From an uncultured Gemmatimonadota bacterium (GTDB lineage Bacteria; Latescibacterota; UBA2968; UBA8231), in NCBI GenBank assembly GCA_903893785.1, contig CAITNQ010000546.1, forward strand, positions 1 to 34,234: DNA of 34,234 nt, written 5' to 3'. Shown here one piece after another: positions 7,565-15,094 of the stretch. Below the pieces are notes generated by a model. It had not been told where the DNA came from. It did no database searches and was given only the letters and a program-made list of their open reading frames with translations. The position numbers and the translations under genes are program-made. How positions within the stretch are numbered: position 1 is the first letter of the stretch; each line of letters opens with the position of its first letter.

Positions 7565-7861
7565 GTGACGACCGATGGCGAGAGATCCCGACTGCAGCAC
7601 CTGGGCGATACCGAGGTGGAGGCAGTGGTCGAGTTGGCCCGCATGCGCTTGAGCCTGGGCCGCGCGCGCCACCTGCGGCCGGGCGACGTGCTGGTCACCG
7701 ATCGGTTGGCCGGCGAGCGGATGGCCCTGCGCATCAACGGTGTGCCCTTTGCTGAAGGCGAGACGGTGGTCCTGAACACGGCGATGGCCTGCCGGGTGAC
7801 GGGCATGGTGCCGCTGCCGGTCACCGCGCTATTGCCGACCCCAGCCGTTCAGGGAGGCTGA
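7565..7861 (+). CDS. FliN-like SpoA-domain protein (second, diverged copy)
   Basis: This 98-residue protein is almost only a SpoA domain (residues about 17-83). It reads VEAVVELARMRLSLGRARHL, LVTDRLAGERMALRINGVPF, and AEGETVVLNTAMACRVTGM. It is clearly related to the previous gene but has lost the GEPVDL and FAVRITE-type signatures, so it is diverged rather than a recent duplicate. GTG 7565 directly follows the previous TAG, and the FliG ATG is 2 nt after this stop. A heterodimer with the first FliN-like protein, or with the FliM SpoA domain, is the likely use, by analogy with SpoA1-SpoA2 pairs in secretion systems. Confidence 0.85.
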   Translation: MTTDGERSRLQHLGDTEVEAVVELARMRLSLGRARHLRPGDVLVTDRLAGERMALRINGVPFAEGETVVLNTAMACRVTGMVPLPVTALLPTPAVQGG

Positions 7862-7863
7862 CG

Positions 7864-9210
7864 ATGAGCGCGAATGCAACGGCACCCACGGAGGGTGTCC
7901 GGCTGTTGGGCTTCCGGGACGGCGTCAACCCGCCGGCGCAGGTGCGGGCCTGGGTGCCACTGACGCGGGAAGCCGCCGACGCCCTGCCGCCACCGCCGCC
8001 GCGACCGTTCCGCGGTTGGACGGTGTGCGCCACAGGTCAACGGCGGAGTGCTGCCACCGCCGCGGGCGCTGCCGCCGACAGCGTCCGGCCCGCGCCCTCG
8101 TCGGTGCCCACGCGCCCTGACTGGATTGCACCGGGGTCGGTGCACGCCTTGGTCTGGGAACGGCCACAGGACGTCGCCGGCCTGATCCGCGACCGCCTGG
8201 CCCGGGCGCGGCCGCACGGCGCCGATGCCGGCGCACTGGCGGATGTGGCCGTCCTGTGCCTGGGTCTGGGAGAGGATGTCGCGTCTCAGGTGCTGCAGCA
8301 CCTGAGCGATGCCGAAATCGAGCAGGTGGCCACGGCGGTCGCCCTGCAGGAGGCGGCCGAACCCGAGGCGATCAACCGGATGCTGGCCGAAACCGAGCGA
8401 TCCCTCAGGGCCGGCGGGTTACGCCTGGGCGGACCGCGCTTCGCCCGGACGTTGCTGGAGCGAGCGGTAGGACCTACGCGAGCACAGGAACTGGGCCATC
8501 GGCTTGCGGCGCGCCTGCCGACTGCGTGCGCCACCCTGGCCACGGCCGAGCCGGAGCGCATAGCGCCATTCATTGCCCACGAGCATCCGCAGACCATCGC
8601 GCTGTTCCTGTCCCAGCAACCGCCCCAACAGGCGGCGGGGATTCTGGCTCACTTGCCCGCCGCCGTTCGCGAGGACGCGGTCTGCCGCATGGCTAACCTC
8701 GGCAACGTGCCCCGGTCCGTACTCCAGCGTCTGTTCGAGAGCCTGGAGGAGTCGCTGCGGGACGTGCTGGGGGCTAGCGAGGTGGCCGGAGGACCCCACG
8801 CTGTGGCCGAGATCCTCAGTGCCGGCGGCGCGGCCATGGAGAAGGAGATGCTGAGTCGGCTCGGCCTGCACGCGCCCGGTCTGGCCGCATCCGTGCGGCA
8901 CCTGCTCTTCGGTTTCGACGACCTGGCCCACCTCACTGACCATGACCTCGAGCGCCTGTTGCGTGAAGTGGATCCGTCGGACCTGGCCGTAGCGCTCAAG
9001 GGGGCGAACCCGGGCCTGCGCGAACGCCTCCTGGCCAACACGGCCGAACCATTGCGGGCGGCCGTGCCAGACCAGGAGACGGCACTGGGCCGCCTGCGCC
9101 TGGAGGAGGTGGAGGAGGTCCAACGGCGCATCGTGCTGCGGCTGTGGGAGCTGGAGGAGCGGGGAGAGGTTACTATCGTGCGCGGCGACGCAACGGCCCA
9201 GTTCGTCTGA
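7864..9210 (+). CDS. fliG: FliG rotor/switch protein with N-terminal extension
   Basis: This 448-residue protein contains a complete FliG: N domain from about residue 122 (VAVLCLGLGEDVASQVLQHL), middle domain with the EHPQ motif at 240-243, and C domain with LLFGFDDL at 347-354. The torque-helix region DLERLLREVDPSDLAVALKG at 361-380 keeps the charge pattern. Usual FliG is about 330-345 residues; the extra 115-120 residues are at the N-terminus, rich in Pro, Ala and Arg. Inside it, residues 98-113 (WERPQDVAGLIRDRLA) resemble the FliF C-terminal helix that binds FliG. FliG links the MS-ring to FliM and receives torque from stators. ATG 7864 is 2 nt after the previous stop. No FliF gene is in the window. 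The core call is secure; the meaning of the extension is inference. Confidence 0.95.
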   Translation: MSANATAPTEGVRLLGFRDGVNPPAQVRAWVPLTREAADALPPPPPRPFRGWTVCATGQRRSAATAAGAAADSVRPAPSSVPTRPDWIAPGSVHALVWERPQDVAGLIRDRLARARPHGADAGALADVAVLCLGLGEDVASQVLQHLSDAEIEQVATAVALQEAAEPEAINRMLAETERSLRAGGLRLGGPRFARTLLERAVGPTRAQELGHRLAARLPTACATLATAEPERIAPFIAHEHPQTIALFLSQQPPQQAAGILAHLPAAVREDAVCRMANLGNVPRSVLQRLFESLEESLRDVLGASEVAGGPHAVAEILSAGGAAMEKEMLSRLGLHAPGLAASVRHLLFGFDDLAHLTDHDLERLLREVDPSDLAVALKGANPGLRERLLANTAEPLRAAVPDQETALGRLRLEEVEEVQRRIVLRLWELEERGEVTIVRGDATAQFV

Positions 9211-9222
9211 CGGAGGAGTACC

Positions 9223-10395
9223 ATGGCAACCATCATGACCCGTGATGAAGCGACGCAACGCCACCGAACGGCTGTCGCGCTGCGCCTTCACCGCCTGTTG
9301 GCGCCTCCCGAGGTGCACCTGCCTTCGCTGGCCTGGGCAGTCGAGGCTCTTCCAGACCTGGCCCGCGAAGTGCTGGCTGGTTGCCAGCGTGAGGAGCCGG
9401 GGCCGCCCGGCGAGGGAGTGCCGCAGGCGGCTGAGCGCCTGGGACAGGAGCGGTTCCGTCCCCTTGTCGCTGAGGCCGTCGACCGTCTGCTTCCGGGCCC
9501 TGACTCTCCCGATACCGCCGCCTGGATCAGTGAGTACGACTTCCTCCACCCCGCGCGGGTGAACAAGGACCAGTTGCGCACGCTGGAGGGCCTGCACGAC
9601 AACTTCGCGCGGTTGCTGGCCTCCAGCCTGTCGGGGATCATGCGGGCGGTGGTCGATGTCGATACGGCTTTCGTCGACCAGACGACTTACGGCGAGTTCA
9701 TCCGCTCCCTCGCCAAACCTTCGTGCAGTTACCAATTCACCCTGGGGCCTACTGGCGGGCAGGCTATCGTGGATGTGGCGCCGCCATTGGCCTTTGCCCT
9801 CATCGACCGCGTCTTTGGCGGCACTGGCTCGGCCGAGGGGCAAGCAACGCGCCCGCTTACCCCAGTGGAGATCGCGCAAGTCAACGTGATGGCCAAGCGC
9901 CTGTTCGAGGACCTCGAGGCCACCTGGAGAGCGATCCTCCCAGTCGAGGTCACCGACATCCAACTGGAGACCGACCCCGAGTTCATGCAGGTCACGGCCG
10001 CCAACGAGATCGTTGTCCTCCTCGCCTTCGAGGTCAACACGCCAAGCGCCTGCGGCCTGGTCAGCCTGTGTTACCCCTTCTTCACCTTGGAGAGCATCCT
10101 CCCGCGATTGGGCCAGCGCGGCAACTGGCGTGCGCTGGAGCACAACCAGGAGGAGCGTCTGCTGGCCAACCGGTTCCGGCTGGGCGCCATGCCGCTGGAG
10201 GCCACGGTCGAGTTGGGGCGCACCCGACTGAGCCTGGCCGAGATCCAAGACCTCCGGGTCGGCGACGTGGTGCGCCTGCCTGTCCGCCTCGACGACCCGA
10301 TCAACATCAGTTTCGGCGGCAAGCCCAAGCTTCTGGCCCATCCCTTTGCCACGGCGGACGGGCGGTTGTGCGCCAAGGTAGTCGGGACGCGTTAG
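9223..10395 (+). CDS. fliM: FliM switch protein with atypical HDOD-like N-terminus
   Basis: This 390-residue protein carries the FliM middle domain from about residue 104 (YDFLHPARVNKDQLRTLEGL) to about 300. The conserved GGxG loop is FGGTG at 198-202. A C-terminal SpoA domain (about 324-388) follows, with ATVELGRTRLSLAEIQDL. Canonical FliM begins with a CheY-binding peptide (L-S-Q-x-E-I-D-A-L-L type); none is present. Instead, residues 14-90 are helical and follow the spacing of the first half of HDOD domains: VALRLHRLL, HLPSLAWAVEALPDLAREVL, VPQAAERLGQERFRPLVAEA. FliM couples FliG to FliN in the C-ring. ATG 9223 has GGAGGAG 5 nt upstream and is 12 nt after the fliG stop. It is the last gene of the operon. 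Confidence 0.95.
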   Translation: MATIMTRDEATQRHRTAVALRLHRLLAPPEVHLPSLAWAVEALPDLAREVLAGCQREEPGPPGEGVPQAAERLGQERFRPLVAEAVDRLLPGPDSPDTAAWISEYDFLHPARVNKDQLRTLEGLHDNFARLLASSLSGIMRAVVDVDTAFVDQTTYGEFIRSLAKPSCSYQFTLGPTGGQAIVDVAPPLAFALIDRVFGGTGSAEGQATRPLTPVEIAQVNVMAKRLFEDLEATWRAILPVEVTDIQLETDPEFMQVTAANEIVVLLAFEVNTPSACGLVSLCYPFFTLESILPRLGQRGNWRALEHNQEERLLANRFRLGAMPLEATVELGRTRLSLAEIQDLRVGDVVRLPVRLDDPINISFGGKPKLLAHPFATADGRLCAKVVGTR

Positions 10396-10759
10396 CCAGC
10401 GCCCCAGACGCCCTGCGCCGGGCCTAGGTATTCGCCAGCCAACTGCAGCAGACAGGCGCCGGGGCACCGGGACGTCCCCTGAGTAGTCCGTTGCAGAATG
10501 GTAGCGCGCCGCGGTGCGGGCGAAACCGCACGACGGCGCACGGCCGGCGCAGTGGGCCGTTGCCGCGACGGCGTGCTGGCGGGATATTGGCTGCGCCGAC
10601 GCCACGGGATCGGGCCGGCATCCTGCCGCCGCAGGGCCGTCCCGCGCGTGGCCCCAAGCACGGTTCCGAGCCCGCCCAACCGCGAGCCGGCCGGGGCAGA
10701 CGCGGCGGCGGGCGAACCGAGCTCGAAGGGTGCTGGCCGGGCCCGAACCTGGAGGGAGC
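10396..10759. other. Intergenic gap after the C-ring operon
   Basis: This 364-nt stretch contains no gene I can support. Open frames across it on both strands are compositionally GC-driven and unlike any family. The last bases hold the GGAGGGAG ribosome binding site of the next gene. No convincing terminator after fliM is visible. Confidence 0.45.
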
Positions 10760-12070
10760 ATGCACACAACGCATCTGGTCAGTGCCATCGAAGTGCACGA
10801 CTTCGGCGCCGAGACGCTGCGCGTGGGTGACCTCAATGCCGACGGGGCTCCTGACCTGCTGTTTGTGCAGAGCGTGTATGGCACGCGTGAGATCACCTGC
10901 CTGACGGCCACCACCATTGACGGGCAGGTGATTTGGCAGCACGGCGCGCCCGACAGAGGCAACGGCTCGCTCTACAGCGACCTGCCGGTACAGATCTACG
11001 ACTGGGACGGCGACGGGCGCACCGAGGTCCTGTACGTGCGCCAGGCGGAATACGCCGAGCCGTATCTGTGGGGCGGTTATGCACGCGAACGCGCCTACCG
11101 GTATGAAGGCCAGGCTGCCCTGGTCGTGCTCGATGGGACCACGGGCCGGGAGAAACACCGGCTGCCCTTGCCTGCCCCGGCCGACGACTGCCTGCTCTTT
11201 GCGGACTTGACGGGCCGTGGCCGGGCCCAGGATCTGGTGGTCAAGGACCGCTACTGGAACGCCTGGGGCATCAGTCACGAAGGCAAGGAACTGTGGCATT
11301 ACGCGGGCTCAGTAGGGCACTTCCCGGCCTATGGGGACGTGGATGACGACGGCTGCGATGAAGTGTTCTTCGGTTACGCCCTGATTGATCACGATGGCAC
11401 GGTCCTGTTCCGCCGCGACGACGGTGGGGAGCACCAGGACGCTGCCTACGCCGCCCGGTTGCCGGACGGTACCTGGCGGCTGCTGTTCGGCAATGGCGGC
11501 ATCCACTGCCTGCAGCCCGATGGTCGGGAATTGTGGCACCACCCGTTGAAAGAAGCCCAGCACGTGGTCGTCGGGCGGTTCCGGCCTGACCTCGGCCCGT
11601 TGCAGGTGATGGCCATCGATCGGGGCCAACCCCGCGTCGCGAATGGCCGCGACCCGGCCAGCCTGTACCTGTACGATCTGGACGGCCGCCAGGTGTGGCA
11701 GGAACTGCAGCCCGAAGGGAGCAGCCTGGCCGGCGCCGTGGCCCTGGACTGGTCCGGGTACGGCGAGCGTCGCGAGGTGTTGGTGTACAACCGGGGTGGT
11801 ACCGGCGAGTCGACGCCGCCTGTGCCGCCGCAGCCAGCGGCCATCTACGACGGCCACGGGCGCATTGTCGATACGGTCCGACCCGCGTACCCGACGACGC
11901 GCGGTGAGGCGGCGGAGCGATCGCAAGTCTACGCCATTCGCGCCGACGTCTGGGGTGACAGCCGCGAGGAGGTGTTGTTCTCGGGCTCTCAGGGAGCCTC
12001 GATCTGGGCGAATGCGCGCCCGTTGGCGCTGCCGACGCTGTATAACCAGACCCTATACCCGGGCATGTGA
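10760..12070 (+). CDS. FG-GAP/VCBS beta-propeller protein, rhamnogalacturonan-lyase-like
   Basis: This 436-residue protein is built from propeller blades with Asp-rich calcium loops. Examples are VGDLNADGAPDLLFV near residue 21, IYDWDGDGRTEVLYV near 81, YGDVDDDGCDEVFFG near 191, and DVWGDSREEVLFS near 396. The closing LYNQTLYPGM resembles the C-terminal end of PL11 rhamnogalacturonan lyases and their relatives. There is no signal peptide, so it is either cytoplasmic or a polysaccharide-acting protein whose secretion signal is missing. The catalytic function is not established from what I can see. ATG 10760 has GGAGGGAG about 2-6 nt upstream. The region encoding its C-terminal 36 residues is partly duplicated 196 nt further on. 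It stands apart from the C-ring operon by 364 nt. Confidence 0.75.
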   Translation: MHTTHLVSAIEVHDFGAETLRVGDLNADGAPDLLFVQSVYGTREITCLTATTIDGQVIWQHGAPDRGNGSLYSDLPVQIYDWDGDGRTEVLYVRQAEYAEPYLWGGYARERAYRYEGQAALVVLDGTTGREKHRLPLPAPADDCLLFADLTGRGRAQDLVVKDRYWNAWGISHEGKELWHYAGSVGHFPAYGDVDDDGCDEVFFGYALIDHDGTVLFRRDDGGEHQDAAYAARLPDGTWRLLFGNGGIHCLQPDGRELWHHPLKEAQHVVVGRFRPDLGPLQVMAIDRGQPRVANGRDPASLYLYDLDGRQVWQELQPEGSSLAGAVALDWSGYGERREVLVYNRGGTGESTPPVPPQPAAIYDGHGRIVDTVRPAYPTTRGEAAERSQVYAIRADVWGDSREEVLFSGSQGASIWANARPLALPTLYNQTLYPGM

Positions 12071-12236
12071 CTCCGCTCTGCGGCGACGGGCAGGTCCTGT
12101 GCGGGGCTGTCACGGCGCCGACCGGCACCGCGACGGTGCGGATGTCTGGGGTGACAGCGGCGAGGAGGCGTTGTTTACGGGCTCTCAGGGCGCTTTGGCC
12201 CGGGCGTGTGCGCGCCCGTTGGCGCTGCCGACACGG
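11945..12236 (+). repeat. Direct repeat of the beta-propeller gene's 3' end
   Basis: Bases 11945-12040 reappear, collinear and without gaps, at 12141-12236 (offset 196 nt). The shared runs include TCTGGGGTGACAGC and GCGCGCCCGTTGGCGCTGCC. The first copy codes DVWGDSREEVLFSGSQGAS at the C-terminus. The second, in an equivalent frame, would code DVWGDSGEEALFTGSQGAL and then loses the LYNQTLYPGM ending. The second copy lies beyond the stop codon and is a decayed gene-end fragment. Confidence 0.85.
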
Positions 12237-12449
12237 CATCGGCGGCCACCGCCAGGGCGCACGCGCGTGGAGTCGTCATGAACGGTTGTCGGTCTGCCGT
12301 CGCCGCCCGGGCGGCCAACCGCTCATCGCGGCCCTCGGCGAGTAGCCAGCGGCGACCTGGGCGGCCGCCCAGAGGCCCCGCCCATCGCCCGACCGGGCCC
12401 TGTTCGCCAGCCCGGCCCCGCCCGCCAACCCCTGATCGCGCGGTCCGGG
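12071..12449. other. Gap between convergent genes, with decayed gene end
   Basis: This 379-nt space between two convergent genes holds the second copy of the propeller gene's 3' end (12141-12236) and the palindrome at 12357-12372. I see no intact gene. Confidence 0.5.
12357..12372. terminator. 16-bp perfect palindrome between convergent genes
   Basis: CTGGGCGG-CCGCCCAG is a perfect 16-nt palindrome placed between the ends of the propeller gene and the lipoprotein gene. It could act as a bidirectional terminator stem, though there is no T-run, or as a protein-binding site. Confidence 0.3.
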
Positions 12450-13280
12450 TCAGCGCTTGCCCACCGCAGGGGGATGGTCGACGCGCGACATCTCGTACGT
12501 GACGACCTTGCCGCCGAGCCGCAGACCTGACCACTTCATCGTCGGGCCGGCGATCTGGATGCGCCAGCACTCGTACGCCAGGCCCCGGCCGCCCGTCAAC
12601 AGGTCATTGGACCAGTTGGTGGCGAGCAGGTCACCGTAAAGGAAGTAGCGCCCGGCATTGTCGGTCTTCGTCAACCACGCTCCCGTGCCATCCTGGTAGT
12701 AGTAGCTGTACGAGCCGTCCGCTGCGTAGGCCCAATAGTGGGGCATGGCGTCGCCGTTATTGCCCGAGGTGCAGCGGCCGTACCAGACGCCGACCAGCGA
12801 GTCGGCGTAGGTTGCCTGCACCTTGTGCATCGTGTACGTGTTCGCGTTCGGGTACGAGGTGCCGTCCACGGCAAAGGCCTGCACGCCCACGGCCATGGCG
12901 GTGTCCGCCCACGCCCCGACCCTGAATTCGATGTGGTATGTTTTCCCGATGGTGTCCTTGCCATCGATGGCGATGACGTTGTCCTGTACCGACCAGGTGT
13001 AGTCGTCATTCTCGCGCCAGGCGCGGTTGTCGGCGTCGAGGCGCAGACCGACAGCGTACATCTCCACCCCGCTCGGGCGCAGGTCCATGACAAAGCTGGA
13101 ATCCGTCGGCAGCGGTTGGTCGTTCAGTTGCGTGTTCACCCAGGTCCCCACGAGCCGTTGGCGGTAGTCCGTCTGTGTCCCGGTCGGTTGGGCGTCGTGG
13201 TCAGCGCAGCCGATCCACACGACCCACACTGCCGCCACCCAACACATCGGAACGCTGAACCTGCGTCTGTGCGCTATCAC
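12450..13280 (-). CDS. Predicted lipoprotein of unknown function
   Basis: This 276-residue protein begins with a basic segment (AHRRR), then a hydrophobic stretch ending VVWIGC, with the probable lipidated Cys at position 25 followed by ADHD. The -3 residue is Trp, which is unusual for a lipobox. After the signal come two similar halves, each opening with a lipocalin-like phrase: LVGTWVNTQLND and LVGVWYGRCTSG. Many Tyr and Trp residues alternate, as in beta-barrels. A small-molecule-binding barrel in the periplasm is possible but not shown. I chose GTG 13280 because TGGAG lies 5 nt before it and the signal peptide starts there. It stands alone, convergent with the propeller gene and 147 nt downstream of the ADP-ribosylglycohydrolase stop. 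Confidence 0.7.
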   Translation of the reverse strand: MIAHRRRFSVPMCWVAAVWVVWIGCADHDAQPTGTQTDYRQRLVGTWVNTQLNDQPLPTDSSFVMDLRPSGVEMYAVGLRLDADNRAWRENDDYTWSVQDNVIAIDGKDTIGKTYHIEFRVGAWADTAMAVGVQAFAVDGTSYPNANTYTMHKVQATYADSLVGVWYGRCTSGNNGDAMPHYWAYAADGSYSYYYQDGTGAWLTKTDNAGRYFLYGDLLATNWSNDLLTGGRGLAYECWRIQIAGPTMKWSGLRLGGKVVTYEMSRVDHPPAVGKR

Positions 13281-13427
13281 GGTTACTCCAGATGGAAGTG
13301 GGCGCGGACTTGGGCCGAACCCCGACCGGGCCGCCACGGTTCGGAACCGCAGCCTGCGGCGCGACGGTCGTCGCTCGACAAGCGGGCGTGCCAGCCGCCG
13401 CATCAGGGCATTGGCGAAACCGGCACG

Positions 13428-14429
13428 TCATTTGACCAGGGCGCTACCAGGTGGCGTCGCATCGGGCAAAACGTCGCCTTGGGCCAACGCCAGCAGCCCG
13501 TCGGCCAGCGCCTCGATCTGCTCGGCCATGACCAGTTTGGCGCGCCATTCGGCCGGGATGCTCTGCGCCCCCCAGAAAGCGCCGGCGATCTGGCCATACA
13601 CCGCCGCGGTAGTGTCCGCGTCTTCGCCGAGATTGGCGGCCAGCAGCGCACCGTCGCGGAAATCGCTCGCGCGACTGAACGCCCACAGCGCGGCTTCGAG
13701 GCTGGCGACGACATAGCCGGTGCCGCGGATGGCCGGGGGCGCCTTTCTCAGGTACGACCCCGCCGCAATGTTGGCCACGGCTGGGGCCAGTGGCTGCGAA
13801 TCCCACAGGCCCGGTACCGGCGCGTAATCGGGCGCCGTGAGTTCCTGGCGCGAGGATCCTTGTAGCGCGCCTACCAGCAGACCGGCGAAGAAGCGGCAAG
13901 CGTCCACCGCCTGAGGGGCCGCATGGGTGGTGCGCGAACTGGCCGCCGCGCGGTCGACGGCCAGCAATGGCTGGGCGGCATACGCCAGCGCTACCGGCGC
14001 CAGGCGCATGAGCGACCCGTTGCCCGCCTGGTGCGGATCGGTACTGCCGGCATAGGGATTGCCATCGCGCTCGAACTGCTGCAGGGCCGCGCCCGTCGTG
14101 CAGCCGCAGTCAAAGCACGTTCCGGTGCTGCTCAGGTACCCTTCGCGGTACCAGCGCACATAGCGCTGCATCTGGTCGGCGGCATCGAAACCACGGCGCT
14201 CGACCAGGCTGGTAGCCAGGCACAGGGCCATGGAGGTATCGTCCGTCCAGGCGCCCGCGGGCAGGCCGAAAGGGCCTCCGCCCACCATGTCCGAGAGGGG
14301 CGTGAAACGGCCAGGACGCTCAAACTCCAGAGTGGTGCCCAGGGCATCGCCGGCGGCCAGACCCAACAGGGCGCCCCGGTACCGGTCGGCCAGTGAACCC
14401 GCAGGTACGAAGGAATGGGTGTCAGGCAT
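13428..14429 (-). CDS. ADP-ribosylglycohydrolase (DraG/ARH family)
   Basis: This 333-residue enzyme should hydrolyse the bond between ADP-ribose and a protein, nucleic acid or small molecule, using two magnesium ions. The family signatures are all present. They are the opening RYRGALLGLAAGDALG at 17-31, TDDT at 62-65, GNGSLMRLAP at 137-145, and the closing metal-binding GEDADTTAAVYGQIAGA near 268-284 (D270, D272, T273). The protein is cytoplasmic with no signal. ATG 14429 has only a weak GGAA before it. It lies in the same window as an ARPP-1-like phosphatase fusion, a combination known from this family's gene neighbourhoods, but it is 8 kb away and on its own transcription unit. Confidence 0.93.
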   Translation of the reverse strand: MPDTHSFVPAGSLADRYRGALLGLAAGDALGTTLEFERPGRFTPLSDMVGGGPFGLPAGAWTDDTSMALCLATSLVERRGFDAADQMQRYVRWYREGYLSSTGTCFDCGCTTGAALQQFERDGNPYAGSTDPHQAGNGSLMRLAPVALAYAAQPLLAVDRAAASSRTTHAAPQAVDACRFFAGLLVGALQGSSRQELTAPDYAPVPGLWDSQPLAPAVANIAAGSYLRKAPPAIRGTGYVVASLEAALWAFSRASDFRDGALLAANLGEDADTTAAVYGQIAGAFWGAQSIPAEWRAKLVMAEQIEALADGLLALAQGDVLPDATPPGSALVK

Positions 14430-14575
14430 CGCGTCATTTCCGAGCTGAAGGTGGGGCCAGGAACCACGGCACGGAAAATACAGTACCTGGGCGGCAAAGT
14501 CACCGGCTGGGCCTTCGCCGCCGGCGGCGGCCAGCGAACTCGGCGGGCCGCTCGCCCGACGGCGCCCCGCGCCTG

Positions 14576-15094
14576 TTGGTGCGCCATGAGGAATCGGTCG
14601 CCGCTAGTCCGGTAACACTGGAACGGCTGGCACGCTTCGTCGGTTACGGGGGCACGCTCGGGCCCTGGGACAACCCCTTGGAGGAATGGCGGCGGGTTTG
14701 CCCGCCCTACTTCGGGACTGGCCGGCTGAAGTGGGATGGCTCCTCGGGCTGGAGCGAGTTCGTTAACGCGGCTTTCTTCCTGCTGCACGGCGACTTGATG
14801 GAGCGTCTGGGCTATGCCACCGGTACAGAAGTGGCCACCGCCCGGTCGCGGCTCTCGGCCGAACAGGCTGACTGCCTGCTCACGGCTCGGAAGCTGGGCC
14901 GACAACGGCAGGCCTTCGAGCAAGCGGCCCGTAACCGCATGGCTGTGACTGAGCGCCTCGACGGCGAGGTGACGGACCTGCGCCGCGTCTGCAGCGAGCG
15001 GCTGCAGGCCATCGAGTCGCTGGATGCGGAAGTCCAGCGTCTGCGCCGCGTGTGCGGCGAGCGGCCGCAGACGACCGACTCCCGGCCCGACTGA
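14576..15094 (+). pseudogene. C-terminal remnant of a sulfotransferase with coiled-coil tail
   Basis: The frame codes RLLVRHEESVAASPVTLERL, then ARFVGYGG, EEWRRVCPPYFGTGRLKWD, and AFFLLHGDLMERLGY. This follows the last third of PAPS-dependent sulfotransferases, where the phrase is usually R-Y-E-D-L followed by a WR segment and a final LMxxLGY. The N-terminal PAPS-binding half is missing: upstream DNA is the promoter side and coding start of the divergent ADP-ribosylglycohydrolase. The frame is open back to GTG 14393, but nothing recognisable is encoded before 14570. The last 70 residues form a coiled coil with a 21-residue internal repeat (LRRVCSERLQ and LRRVCGERPQ). No ribosome binding site is obvious. 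It could be a decayed gene or a short expressed protein. Confidence 0.5.

Noticed and set aside
7240..10395. A type III secretion sorting platform instead of a flagellar-type ring
   Set aside because: The operon has a complete FliG and a FliM with the GGxG loop, which secretion injectisomes lack.
8419..10962. A long open frame on the minus strand across fliG and fliM
   Set aside because: It is antisense to clearly recognisable FliG and FliM, and its product resembles no family. High GC makes long antisense frames common.
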